Under the pieces are notes generated by a model. It had not been told where the DNA came from, did not search any database, and saw only the letters and a list, made by a program, of their open reading frames with translations. This document shows positions 1 to 6,097 of a DNA stretch of 11,381 bases, one piece after another. Source of the stretch: an uncultured Selenomonadales bacterium (lineage in GTDB: Bacteria > Bacillota > Negativicutes > Selenomonadales > Selenomonadaceae); contig CAMJAZ010000017.1 in assembly GCA_946403735.1 (NCBI GenBank), forward strand, positions 1 to 11,381. The letters run 5' to 3'. Made by a program: the position numbers and the translations under genes. How positions within the stretch are numbered: position 1 is the stretch's first letter; every line of letters starts with the position of its first letter.

Positions 1-73
1 CTAATCCCTTGCAAAAATATTTTATGAAAAATTAAAAAAGTAAATGCGCTTTACAAAATAGAATTTTCAATAA

Positions 74-115
74 TTGAATTTACTCTGTCAATGTGATAAA
101 TTTTCAGAGTAAATT
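74..115 (+). promoter_or_regulatory. Candidate promoter wrapped in an 11-bp inverted repeat upstream of the aldolase operon
   Basis: A -35-like TTGAAT (74-79) and an extended -10-like TGATAAATT (94-102) are 17 nt apart. A perfect 11-bp inverted repeat, AATTTACTCTG (77-87) and CAGAGTAAATT (105-115), overlaps the -35/spacer and the expected start point near 109. A run of nine T (114-122) follows at once and the SD GGAG comes next (123-126). This can be read as an operator for a dimeric regulator, or, if transcription starts further upstream, as an attenuator hairpin (11-bp stem, 17-nt loop, U-tract). The arms are direct observation; the function is inference. Nothing else is seen in bases 1-73. 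Confidence 0.5.
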
Positions 116-134
116 TTTTTTTGGAGATGATTTT

Positions 135-926
135 ATGCCAATGGTAAAAGACTACTTGCATAACAAGTTCAAGCACGGTATCGACGCTGGAATTTTGCAG
201 TACGGCGTTGCGCAGGAAACGACTTCAACTGATGTTGCAGAAATTTTAGCAACTTCAAAGTTTGACTGGCTTTTTGTCGACGGTGAACACGGACCACACA
301 CCGTTCAAACGATTTTGCAAATTGCGCGTACCATTGCGGCTTTTGATATGACGCCTGTTGTTCGCGTACCTGAAGCTGGCACGGGAATTTTCAAGCAACT
401 TTTGGATAGCGGCATTCAAAACATTATCATTCCGAAAGTTGAAACGGCTGAAGAAGTCGAAAAAATTATGTACTGGGCAAGCTATCCTCCGCGCGGCAAT
501 CGCGGATTCGGTGCAACTGCTGTCCGCGCAGGTTATTACAATCGCCATCCAGATTATCTTGAACGCGAAACGCAAGAGATTTGTATCCTGCCGCAGATTG
601 AAAGTAAAAATGGTTACGCTAATTTAGACGCTATCGCCGCAGTTAAAGGTATCGGCGGAATTTTCTTGGGACCGATTGACTTAGCGGTTGATATGGGACA
701 CGGCATTAACATTTTCCACCCAGAAGTTGAAGCGGCTATGGACGATATGATTAAACGCATTCACGCTAAAAATATTCCAGTCGGTACAATCGCTGTAACT
801 CCTGAACAGGCTAAACACTTTGCCAGTTTGGGAGTAAGTTTCTTAGCATTGGGCGCTGACACGGCATTTTTGGCAATGGGCGCTGATAATATGCTTTCAA
901 CGTGCAAGGCGGCTATCGAAAGTTAA
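135..926 (+). CDS. HpcH/HpaI-family class II aldolase (2-keto-3-deoxy-acid or 4-hydroxy-2-oxo-acid type)
   Basis: Cytosolic metal-dependent aldolase family that makes or cleaves pyruvate plus an aldehyde. The 263-residue protein matches the usual length of about 250-260. Family motifs seen are DGEHGP (49-54, H52 in the catalytic-base position), VVRVPE with the substrate-binding arginine R77, PKVETAEE (100-107), YPPRGNRGFG (117-126), and the divalent-metal ligands E156 (PQIES) and D182 (GPIDLA). The ATG at 135 is chosen because GGAG (123-126) lies 8 nt upstream. An in-frame GTG at 93 falls inside the inverted repeat and lacks an SD. It is the first gene of a five-gene set, 4 nt ahead of a nitroreductase. 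The exact substrate cannot be read from sequence; close relatives act on 2-keto-3-deoxy-L-rhamnonate, 2-keto-3-deoxyglucarate or 4-hydroxy-2-oxoheptanedioate. Confidence 0.88.
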   Translation: MPMVKDYLHNKFKHGIDAGILQYGVAQETTSTDVAEILATSKFDWLFVDGEHGPHTVQTILQIARTIAAFDMTPVVRVPEAGTGIFKQLLDSGIQNIIIPKVETAEEVEKIMYWASYPPRGNRGFGATAVRAGYYNRHPDYLERETQEICILPQIESKNGYANLDAIAAVKGIGGIFLGPIDLAVDMGHGINIFHPEVEAAMDDMIKRIHAKNIPVGTIAVTPEQAKHFASLGVSFLALGADTAFLAMGADNMLSTCKAAIES

Positions 927-930
927 TTGT

Positions 931-1455
931 ATGGACTTTTTAGAACTTGCAAAGGCTAGATATTCTTGCAGAAAATTTACGTCTCAACCCGTCGAAGATG
1001 AAAAGCTTGCAAAAATTTTAGAGGCGGCAAACTTAGCGCCAACTGCCGCAAATATGCAACCGATTCATCTTTGGGTAGTACGTACACCAGAAAATTTGCA
1101 GAAAGTTTATGACGCAACGCCGTATAAATTCGGCGCGTCTACGGTTATTGTTGTCGGCGGTGAAGATTCAGCCGTAAGAAAAACTGAAAAAAAAGACGAC
1201 TTCATAAGTTTAGCAACAGTCAACGGAAGTATCGTAGCGACGCATATAATTTTAGCGGCAAAATCTTTAGGACTTGATTCAACGTGGGTCGGACTTGTCG
1301 ACAGAGTTAAACTGAAACAGTCTTTCGCTGCAATGAACGGTTACACGATTATTTCAATTATTCCTATTGGTTACGCCGCTCCTGAACCTGCTGGACAACC
1401 GCATAAATGGCATAATCAGCGAAAAGGCGTCGACGCAATTACTACTTGGCTTTAA
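931..1455 (+). CDS. Small nitroreductase-family FMN oxidoreductase
   Basis: FMN-dependent NAD(P)H oxidoreductase of the nitroreductase fold, probably a cytosolic homodimer with both active sites at the interface. The 174 residues are typical of the short class. The N-terminal signature ARYSCRKF (9-16) has the FMN-phosphate-binding arginines. LAPTAANMQP (about 36-45) is the FMN-binding loop, and GLDSTWVG followed by IIPIGYAAPEP is the usual C-terminal half. There is no obvious SD. The ATG is only 4 nt after the aldolase stop, so translation is probably coupled. The family reduces nitro compounds, quinones, flavins or enones, and the natural substrate is unknown. Its place before rubrerythrin and a quinone reductase suggests electrophile or redox defence, which is inference. 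Confidence 0.88.
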   Translation: MDFLELAKARYSCRKFTSQPVEDEKLAKILEAANLAPTAANMQPIHLWVVRTPENLQKVYDATPYKFGASTVIVVGGEDSAVRKTEKKDDFISLATVNGSIVATHIILAAKSLGLDSTWVGLVDRVKLKQSFAAMNGYTIISIIPIGYAAPEPAGQPHKWHNQRKGVDAITTWL

Positions 1456-1470
1456 ATTGGAGTTTTTAAA

Positions 1471-2019
1471 ATGAGTTTTTATGGTTTAACTAAGGGTACG
1501 GAACTGGATTTTGCAATGGACTGTGCGGCTAGGGCAGAGGCTAACGGCGGCGTAAGATACTATTTATTGGCGCGTCTTGCTGATGAACAGGGGCTCGACA
1601 AAGAAATTTCTAAAACTTTGATTGAACTGGCGAATCAAGAATTTCATCACGCCGGCTTTTATGCGACTGTCAACGGCAAATTTCCAAATGATATTTGGTC
1701 GTCACTTGAAAGCATTATGCACGCTGAATATGAAGCCGAAAAAAATATTAAAAATATGGCTGATAAAGTTCGTGCGGCTGGCTTTAATGAAATTGCCGAG
1801 CAAATGGATATTTTTATGAAACAGGAAGTTCATCACGGCGAAGTTTTGGAAAAACTGATTAAAAAATTTAAGCCGAAAGATGTTGAAACAGTTCCGCAAA
1901 AAGTTTATGTATGTCCACTTTGTGGCTACGAACATATTGGCGATTTAAATGAAGAGCCTGACGATTGGGTTTGCCCTTTGTGCGGTCAACCTAAATCTGT
2001 TTTCGTGGAGAAAAAATAA
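1471..2019 (+). CDS. Rubrerythrin-family protein (ferritin-like diiron domain plus rubredoxin domain)
   Basis: Probably a non-haem iron peroxidase that reduces H2O2 to water in anaerobes. It is 182 residues long. The N-terminal four-helix ferritin-like domain (about 10-133) carries ligand-type residues E23, E57-x-x-H60 and E119-x-x-H122. The C-terminal rubredoxin-like domain has CPLCG at 148-152 and CPLCG at 168-172. The third helix reads AEYEAEKN, and by hand alignment the classical Glu94 position of D. vulgaris rubrerythrin is not clearly matched, while Glu97 matches E88. This looks like a divergent rubrerythrin subfamily. The SD GGAG (1459-1462) lies 8 nt from the ATG. Quinone reductase and ferritin-like genes follow closely, consistent with a peroxide-response operon. 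Confidence 0.93.
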   Translation: MSFYGLTKGTELDFAMDCAARAEANGGVRYYLLARLADEQGLDKEISKTLIELANQEFHHAGFYATVNGKFPNDIWSSLESIMHAEYEAEKNIKNMADKVRAAGFNEIAEQMDIFMKQEVHHGEVLEKLIKKFKPKDVETVPQKVYVCPLCGYEHIGDLNEEPDDWVCPLCGQPKSVFVEKK

Positions 2020-2039
2020 AATTTGTTGGAGACATTATA

Positions 2040-2600
2040 ATGAAAAAAGTTGTAATTATTTCTGGTCATCCCAATTTGAAAAATTCTGTAGCGAACAAAG
2101 CTATTTTAGATGAAATTGCTAGACTTTGTCCGCAAGCTGAAATTCGCAAGATTGACGAACTTTACCCCGATTGCAAATTTGATATTAAAGCGGAGCAAGC
2201 GGCGCTTGAAAAAGCTGATATTATCATTTTCCAGTATCCAACGTATTGGTGCGGCATTCCTGGCGTTCTGAAACTTTACGTTGAACAAGTTATGGAGCAC
2301 GGCTGGGCTTACGGCTCAAAAGGTACTGCGCTTAAAGGCAAAGCTTTTATAGCGTCAACTACTATGGGCGTTCTTGATAAAGCGTATTCGGCTGGCGGAG
2401 TTATGAAACATACTATCGAAGAGTTCAGCTATTGGATTGAAAATTTTGCAGCAGGTACTCAAATGGATTGCAAGAAAATTTTCAGCATTGGCGGTATGAT
2501 GTACGTTCCTGGCATTACGACTGATGAACAAAAAGCCGCGCTCATCGATAAAGCTAAAAAGCAGGCAGCTGAAATTGTTGAATGCTTGAAGGCGTTGTAA
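2040..2600 (+). CDS. Flavodoxin-fold NAD(P)H quinone oxidoreductase (MdaB/KefF-like)
   Basis: Cytosolic FMN/FAD enzyme of the Flavodoxin_2 family that probably reduces quinones by two electrons. In 186 residues it shows the start strand and loop VVIISGHPN (4-12), IIIFQYPTYWCGIPG (61-75), the region that packs on the isoalloxazine ring, and then EQVMEHGWAYG, the family's second signature. SD GGAG (2028-2031) is 8 nt from the ATG, and the gene starts 20 nt after rubrerythrin. Relatives include modulator of drug activity B and the KefF/YheR potassium-efflux ancillary proteins. No KefC-type channel is nearby, so a detoxification role with the neighbouring nitroreductase is more likely, as inference. 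Confidence 0.87.
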   Translation: MKKVVIISGHPNLKNSVANKAILDEIARLCPQAEIRKIDELYPDCKFDIKAEQAALEKADIIIFQYPTYWCGIPGVLKLYVEQVMEHGWAYGSKGTALKGKAFIASTTMGVLDKAYSAGGVMKHTIEEFSYWIENFAAGTQMDCKKIFSIGGMMYVPGITTDEQKAALIDKAKKQAAEIVECLKAL

Positions 2601-2617
2601 AAATTTTAGGTGATAAA

Positions 2618-2848
2618 ATGTTTGCAGATTTTGTAAAAAAAGTTCCGACAAGAAATTATGGCATTGACGGTCTTGAAGTTCACGTCGACCATACTTCAAC
2701 AGGTACAGTTTACTTTGTTAGCGCCGAAAAGGAAGTTGTCTTTCCCGAACATTCACACGCCGCGCAGTGGACAATCGTTGTAACTGGTTCATGTACTTTT
2801 ATTGCAAATGGCGAAAAAAAGTTTATAATGCGGGTGAAACGTACATAA
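2618..2848 (+). CDS. Cupin domain protein, frame broken at an A7 run; a -1 shift joins it to the ferritin-like domain
   Basis: In the zero frame this gives 76 residues ending at TAA 2846-2848, with only the first half of a cupin barrel. Cupin motif 1 is visible as PEHSHAAQW (43-51) through VVTG, though its usual glutamate is not evident. After E66-K67-K68, a shift of -1 at the A run continues as VYNAGETYIIPAGLKHQ, a good cupin motif 2 (G-x5-P-x-G-x2-H). The frame then runs into the bacterioferritin-like domain, ending at 3408, for 263 residues in total. ATG 2618 is preferred (AGGTG at 2608-2612, 5 nt away) over the in-frame ATG 2582 inside the previous gene. It may be programmed frameshifting, a real inactivating indel, or a sequencing error in a homopolymer. 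Confidence 0.75.
   Translation: MFADFVKKVPTRNYGIDGLEVHVDHTSTGTVYFVSAEKEVVFPEHSHAAQWTIVVTGSCTFIANGEKKFIMRVKRT
2815..2821 (+). other. Slippery heptamer A AAA AAG at the cupin frame break
   Basis: Zero-frame codons are GGC GAA AAA AAG TTT. The heptamer A AAA AAG is the same sequence used for -1 programmed frameshifting in E. coli dnaX. Slipping back one base gives GAA AAA AAA GTT TAT, exactly what is needed to keep the cupin fold. I see no convincing downstream stem or upstream SD-like stimulator, which weakens the programmed case. Confidence 0.5.
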
Positions 2849-2934
2849 TTCCTGCTGGCTTGAAACATCAAATAACTTTACACGCTGGCTATTCGGAAGT
2901 TGATTACGTCGACGATCCATTTGACGGAGAATTT

Positions 2935-2952
2935 GAGGAGGGGAAAATTTTG
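2935..2952 (+). promoter_or_regulatory. Strong internal SD with TTG start for the ferritin-like domain
   Basis: GAGGAGGGG is followed after 6 nt by TTG 2950-2952, in frame with the ferritin-like domain. The site sits within the linker between the cupin and the four-helix domain, so the second domain can be made even when the cupin frame is not shifted. Confidence 0.6.
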
Positions 2953-3408
2953 TCAGATTGTGAAAAAATTATTGAAGGTTTGCAAGTCATTGTAACGCAA
3001 CTTGCACAACAGGCAGACGGTCATGTCATTCAGTCTAGAATTTTTGCGGCACAAGGTTTAACTAAACTTGCCAAACAGTACGAAGAACACGCGGAGGAAG
3101 AACGCGGCTACGTCGTGAAGTGCATTGACCGCATTATTGATTTGGGCGGCGAAGTTAAACTTGAGGATAAAAAGTGTGCGCCAATTTGCAAAGATGCTGT
3201 CGAATATCTCAAGTACGACTTGCAAGTTTCAAAGGATGGATTGAAGTGGCTGGCGGAACTTGTGAAAGCCGCGCAGTGTGACTTAACGACGTTCGGCATT
3301 TTGAGCGAATACTACAAAGATGAAGAAGGCGACATGTACTGGGCTGAACAGCAGCTTGCACTGGTTGAAATGATTGGCAAACAAAATTGGCTTGCTAAAC
3401 AACTTTAA
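2950..3408 (+). CDS. Bacterioferritin-like four-helix protein with most ferroxidase ligands replaced
   Basis: Begins at TTG 2950 behind a very strong SD, GAGGAGGGG (2935-2943), and gives 152 residues. The frame is open from 2767, so the domain can also be the C-terminal part of the cupin fusion. The fold is supported by GLTKLAKQYEEHAEEE...IIDLGG and a C-terminal segment with DEEGDMYWAEQQLALVEMIG and QNWLAKQL, which resemble bacterioferritin. Hand alignment to E. coli Bfr suggests E51 and E127 are kept, but E18, H54, E94 and H130 are replaced by non-ligand or atypical residues (L, Y, S, D). Ferroxidase activity is therefore doubtful. Several cysteines, including CAPIC, are unusual for Bfr. It is the last gene before the terminator. 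An iron- or metal-binding structural role is possible but unproven. Confidence 0.75.
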   Translation: MSDCEKIIEGLQVIVTQLAQQADGHVIQSRIFAAQGLTKLAKQYEEHAEEERGYVVKCIDRIIDLGGEVKLEDKKCAPICKDAVEYLKYDLQVSKDGLKWLAELVKAAQCDLTTFGILSEYYKDEEGDMYWAEQQLALVEMIGKQNWLAKQL

Positions 3409-3451
3409 AATAAATTGTAAACAAAATTTATTTTATAAAAATTTTTTAAAC

Positions 3452-3493
3452 AAAAAAATGGACTTAACAAAAATTGTTGAGTCCATTTTTTTT
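3452..3493. terminator. Bidirectional intrinsic terminator closing the redox operon
   Basis: A 13-bp stem with one G-U pair (3458-3470 with 3474-3486) and a 3-nt loop is flanked by A7 on the left and T7 on the right. It works on the plus strand after the cupin/ferritin gene and on the minus strand after the ribbon-helix-helix gene, which converges on it. Confidence 0.9.
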
Positions 3494-3565
3494 CGATTGT
3501 CCCGTCAAAACAACAAAAATGAAAATGCGCGTGGTATTATTGGGACAGCTTGAATGGGTGTGCGA

Positions 3566-3757
3566 CTAGTTTAGAGATTCGTCGAGTTTGGCTTTGGAAA
3601 TTTTCTCCATTTCACCAAGTGCGTATTCGCAACACTGACCGACTAAGTTGTTCATGGAGACGCCTTGCTCTTGCGCGACGACTGCAAGGCGTTTCACGAG
3701 GTCGGTCGAAAGACGAAACGTTTTGTTGACCATTTCGACCTTTCTGACTTTGAACAT
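3566..3757 (-). CDS. Ribbon-helix-helix (Arc/MetJ-type) small DNA-binding protein
   Basis: A 63-residue protein. After MFKVRKVEM, the segment VNKTFRLSTDLVKRL (about 10-24) fits the ribbon strand and first helix of an Arc-type RHH domain. VVAQEQGVSMNNLVGQCCEYAL (about 27-48) fits the second helix, with the typical small-residue turn and SMNNLV. The start at 3757 has a strong SD, AAAGGAGG, 7 nt upstream. An in-frame ATG 24 nt earlier lies before that SD and is rejected. Such proteins act as repressors or as antitoxins of type II modules. No intact toxin gene adjoins it, so it is best called an orphan RHH regulator. The tail is charged and probably disordered. Confidence 0.8.
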   Translation of the reverse strand: MFKVRKVEMVNKTFRLSTDLVKRLAVVAQEQGVSMNNLVGQCCEYALGEMEKISKAKLDESLN

Positions 3758-3892
3758 AAAATCGCCTCCTTTCAACAGCATTTTAAATTAGAATTTTTCA
3801 GCGTCATATACCACAATTTTAGATTTTTTTATTTGGTACGAATGACACTTTATTTTCAGATGATGTGTGACGTTTGCAATGGGTGAGGGTAG

Positions 3893-4045
3893 AATGCAGT
3901 TCATCTTTTTGAAATTATAAACAAATTAGAAGGAGTTTGTAAAAATTTTGCTAAAATAATTTATGATAAATCGCGTGATATACATAAAAAGTCATTAAAA
4001 TATTATCGAATTCTTGATGAAAAAATTTTATATATTATAAAATAA
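3893..4045 (+). pseudogene. Start-less 50-codon frame, possible decayed small gene
   Basis: This lies in an otherwise gene-free stretch (3758-4115). A frame opens right after a TAG (3890-3892) and runs to TAA 4043-4045 without a usable ATG. The product has a natural-looking composition, for example EIINKLEGVC and YYRILDEKILYIIK, and is followed 24 nt later by a clear terminator. Its YYRI..ILYII ending faintly recalls RelE/HigB-like toxins, but this is too short to claim. It may be the remnant of a gene, or chance in AT-rich DNA. Confidence 0.25.
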
Positions 4046-4062
4046 AATATTTTTGATGTAGC

Positions 4063-4106
4063 AAAATTTTCACTGATGACGAATTGTCGTTGTCGGTGAT
4101 TTTTTT
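4063..4106 (+). terminator. Intrinsic terminator after the gene-poor stretch
   Basis: A 13-bp stem (4070-4082 with 4087-4099, three G-U pairs) and the tetraloop ATTG are followed by seven T. No intact plus-strand gene lies between it and the terminator at 3452-3493, so it must serve a small, decayed or non-coding transcript in 3800-4060. Otherwise it insulates the next promoter. Confidence 0.8.
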
Positions 4107-4115
4107 GTATCTGTA

Positions 4116-4144
4116 TTGACAAGTAGTCACCTTTGGCATATTCT
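4116..4144 (+). promoter_or_regulatory. Promoter for the DUF1232 gene
   Basis: TTGACA (4116-4121), a 17-nt spacer, then TATTCT (4139-4144). The -35 is a perfect sigma-A box. The predicted start near 4151 gives a leader of about 20 nt containing the SD. Confidence 0.7.
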
Positions 4145-4169
4145 ATCGAATGAAAGGGGCGTGATGGTT

Positions 4170-4592
4170 ATGTCCAAAAATGATTCTGATACAATCGATA
4201 TGGAATTCGACGGCAAAAAATTTACGGCGTCCGATATGGAAAAATACGCTGGCAAGTATTCTAAGGAAAGTTTTTTTGACAAAGTTACAAGCGTAATAAA
4301 AAAAGCTGGTCTTACTTTGATTTATAAGGCGCTCCAGCTTTATTATGTGACGGAAAATCCAAATTGTCCCATGCGAATTAAAGCCGCGATTTTCGCCGCG
4401 CTGGGCTACTTTATTTCGCCGCTTGACATAATCCCCGACATTACGCCGATTGTAGGTTATTCAGACGATGCCGCCGCCATTGCGTTGATGTTGACGTTGG
4501 CTCAAGCGTTTATTGATGACAAAGTACGACAGAAGGCGAAAGATAAACTTGTATCGCTTTTCGGCAGGAAAATTCTTGCGCAACTTAGCTAA
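4170..4592 (+). CDS. YkvA-family DUF1232 protein
   Basis: A 140-residue protein with a polar N-terminal 35 residues and then a DUF1232 core. The core shows RIKAAIFAALGYFISPLDIIPD (about 69-90), including the hallmark SP-x-D-x-IPD, followed by P-x-x-GYSDD and a hydrophobic helix AAIALMLTLAQAF. The core is hydrophobic and probably membrane-associated. The molecular role of the family is not established. The start at 4170 is chosen because AAGGGG (4154-4159) is 10 nt away; ATG 4164 and GTG 4161 are in frame but too close to the SD. It ends 6 bp from the convergent acetyltransferase gene, with its own promoter upstream, so it is monocistronic. Confidence 0.85.
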   Translation: MSKNDSDTIDMEFDGKKFTASDMEKYAGKYSKESFFDKVTSVIKKAGLTLIYKALQLYYVTENPNCPMRIKAAIFAALGYFISPLDIIPDITPIVGYSDDAAAIALMLTLAQAFIDDKVRQKAKDKLVSLFGRKILAQLS

Positions 4593-4598
4593 AACTTT

Positions 4599-5066
4599 TT
4601 AAAAATTTTCTTCAAGCGTCATTGCAATTTCGTCACAATTAGCAAATTTCGGGCAGTCAATACATTCTTTCCAGATTTTATGTGGCAGTGATTCGCGCGT
4701 CGTAACTTCAAAGCCGAGAGATTCAAAAAATTGTGGACTGTAAGTAAGCGTGAAAAAATTTTTAACGCCAACTTCACGACCTTGTTTCAAAAGTACTTTG
4801 ACGATTTCCGCGCCGATGCCTTGCCGTTTATAATCTTCGTGGACTGCCATTGAACGAACTTCCGCAAGTTCATTCCACGTCAAATGAAGTGCACCAGTGC
4901 CGACAATTTTTCCAGTTTCGACTTCGATGGCAACGACAAATTCGCGTATCAATTCGTATAAAACATTGTGCGGCTTAGGCAACATTAAACCCTGCGCGGC
5001 GTAACCAGCAATTAAATTATAAATATCTTCAACATCAGCGAATGTTGCCGACCTGTACGTAAACAA
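4599..5066 (-). CDS. GNAT N-acetyltransferase, ArgA-like (N-acetylglutamate synthase type)
   Basis: A 155-residue single GNAT domain. The N-terminus YRSATFADVEDIYNLI is the standard first strand and helix. RSMAVHEDYKRQGIGAEIV (about 70-88) holds the acetyl-CoA pyrophosphate loop R/Q-x-x-G-x-G. FFESLGF is the usual C-terminal motif. A cysteine cluster C135-x2-C-x5-C144 near the end (ECIDCPKFANC) is typical of stand-alone ArgA-like GNATs in Firmicutes, to my recollection. The likely reaction is acetyl-CoA plus glutamate to N-acetylglutamate, the first step of arginine synthesis, but other amino-acid substrates are possible. The start is TTG 5066 with AAAGGAAG 9 nt upstream and no better ATG. 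No arginine genes adjoin it. Confidence 0.8.
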   Translation of the reverse strand: MFTYRSATFADVEDIYNLIAGYAAQGLMLPKPHNVLYELIREFVVAIEVETGKIVGTGALHLTWNELAEVRSMAVHEDYKRQGIGAEIVKVLLKQGREVGVKNFFTLTYSPQFFESLGFEVTTRESLPHKIWKECIDCPKFANCDEIAMTLEENF

Positions 5067-5091
5067 ATTTAAAATCTTCCTTTCAGAAAAA

Positions 5092-5112
5092 GTGAGTAGT
5101 TAGTAGTTTTAT
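5092..5112 (+). repeat. Degenerate heptanucleotide repeat (about 3 units)
   Basis: GTGAGTA, GTTAGTA and GTTTTAT follow in strict 7-bp register in the divergent spacer between the acetyltransferase and zinc-ribbon genes. The unit GTTAGTA recurs at 11326-11332. Confidence 0.5.
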
Positions 5113-5140
5113 CCTAAAAGCTAGAATGGAGGAATTTTTA

Positions 5141-5371
5141 ATGGCTCAATATTATGAAGCTTGCCCGCGTTGCGGCAGAACGAATTTTGGCGAAATTCTC
5201 CACTGCAAGCGTTGCGGTACGGAATTTTGCACACGGTGTATTGGAAAGCGCAAACTTCCCGACGGTACGCCTTATGAATGTTGCCCGCGTTGTGGCGCTG
5301 AATTTGATGAAGATGACGATACTATTTACGTTGTAGTCAATGAGAAGGAAAATGCTCGCAACAAGCATTAA
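5141..5371 (+). CDS. Small zinc-ribbon protein with four CxxC knuckles
   Basis: A 76-residue protein, unrecognised beyond its metal-binding architecture. CPRC (8-11), CKRC (22-25), CTRC (30-33) and CPRC (48-51, preceded by C47) form enough ligands for two zinc sites in a double zinc-ribbon or RING-like cross-brace. An acidic run (EDDD) and a short beta-like segment TIYVVV follow, and the tail is basic. The start at 5141 has GGAGG (5128-5132) 8 nt upstream. An ATG at 5126 overlaps that SD and is rejected. Its stop overlaps the convergent endonuclease III stop by 4 bp. Such proteins often bind nucleic acids or proteins; no specific job can be assigned. Confidence 0.75.
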   Translation: MAQYYEACPRCGRTNFGEILHCKRCGTEFCTRCIGKRKLPDGTPYECCPRCGAEFDEDDDTIYVVVNEKENARNKH

Positions 5372-6003
5372 ATGTCAGTTGCTTGTGAACTTGGACAGAG
5401 AAAAGCTAATGCGCAGATGTTACATTCAGGTTTACGCGCATGACAAATTATTCTGCCGTGATAAATTAGCCAATGATGAGCAGCTGACCATTTTTCACGC
5501 GGAATAATTTTTTGTAAACCAAGTTCAACTTCCTGCGGCGTCTTACCTTCAGCAATTTTCGTCCTGTTAGCAACTCTGAAAACGTGCGTATCAACGGCAA
5601 TGGCGGGATTGTTGAAAGCAACACTTGTCACAACGTTAGCAGTTTTCCTTCCGACGCCTGGCAACTTTACAAGTTCATCAAAATCGCCTGGCACTTCGCC
5701 GCCGTATTCATCAAGCAAAATTTTACAAGTCCCTGTGATATTTTTCGCCTTTGAGTGAAATAAACCGCAGGGCTTTATAATTTTTTCAAGATTTTCAATG
5801 CCCAGCGCTAAAATTTTTTCAGGCGTGTTGGCAAGCGGAAATAAAATTTGTGTGACTTCATTAACGCGCTTATCGGTACACTGCGCGGATAAAATTACGG
5901 CAATAAGTAATTCAAATGGCGAATCAAATTGTAATTGCGGCTTGGCGTCGTAATAAATTCGCTCCAAAATTTCTAGCTGTTCAAGTCTAAAATCTTCGTC
6001 CAT
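5368..6003 (-). CDS. nth: Endonuclease III (DNA glycosylase / AP lyase)
   Basis: Base-excision-repair enzyme that removes oxidised pyrimidines and cuts the abasic site by beta-elimination. At 211 residues it is the same length as the E. coli enzyme, and key positions match that numbering. The helix-hairpin-helix LPGVGRKTANVV (114-125) carries the Schiff-base lysine K120. VDTH (137-140) carries the catalytic D138. Cysteines 187, 194, 197 and 203 form the C-x6-C-x2-C-x5-C [4Fe-4S] site. LSAQCTDKRVN (38-48) is the family signature. SD AAGGGGG is 6 nt from the ATG. The small-transcript terminator just upstream implies either its own promoter in 6004-6064 or readthrough. A job in oxidative DNA damage fits the window's redox theme, but the gene is housekeeping. 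Confidence 0.97.
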   Translation of the reverse strand: MDEDFRLEQLEILERIYYDAKPQLQFDSPFELLIAVILSAQCTDKRVNEVTQILFPLANTPEKILALGIENLEKIIKPCGLFHSKAKNITGTCKILLDEYGGEVPGDFDELVKLPGVGRKTANVVTSVAFNNPAIAVDTHVFRVANRTKIAEGKTPQEVELGLQKIIPREKWSAAHHWLIYHGRIICHARKPECNICALAFLCPSSQATDI

Positions 6004-6064
6004 CTCAATCCCCCTTAAGCAAAAAATTTTTCAAGCACGACATTTCTTCATAACATCACTATTT

Positions 6065-6097
6065 AAAAAAATTACCCTCCAACGCAGAGGGCTTTTT
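6065..6097 (-). terminator. Intrinsic terminator in the nth-queE divergent spacer
   Basis: The stem GAGGG/CCCTC (6087-6091 with 6075-6079) has a 7-nt loop. On the minus strand it is followed by TAA and seven T; on the plus strand by C and five T. The minus-strand tract is the better one. Because it lies 5' of nth on the minus strand, it ends a transcript that starts further upstream. Confidence 0.7.

Noticed and set aside
86..93. TGTCAATG as a third TetR site
   Set aside because: Only a half-site. No TGAC arm lies at the required spacing.
93..134. Upstream GTG start for the aldolase
   Set aside because: It lies inside the inverted repeat and lacks an SD. ATG 135 has GGAG 8 nt upstream, and its N-terminus and length fit the family.
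3497..3556. TGTCCC / GGGACA inverted repeat
   Set aside because: Only 6 bp with a loop of about 40 nt and no T-tract. The neighbouring hairpin already serves as terminator.
3566..4045. Complete toxin-antitoxin pair (RHH plus downstream frame)
   Set aside because: The two are divergent, the second frame has no start codon, and toxin similarity is too weak to claim.
4116..4169. TTG start extending the DUF1232 protein
   Set aside because: The TTG is the first part of a perfect -35 box (TTGACA), and the SD lies further down at 4154-4159.
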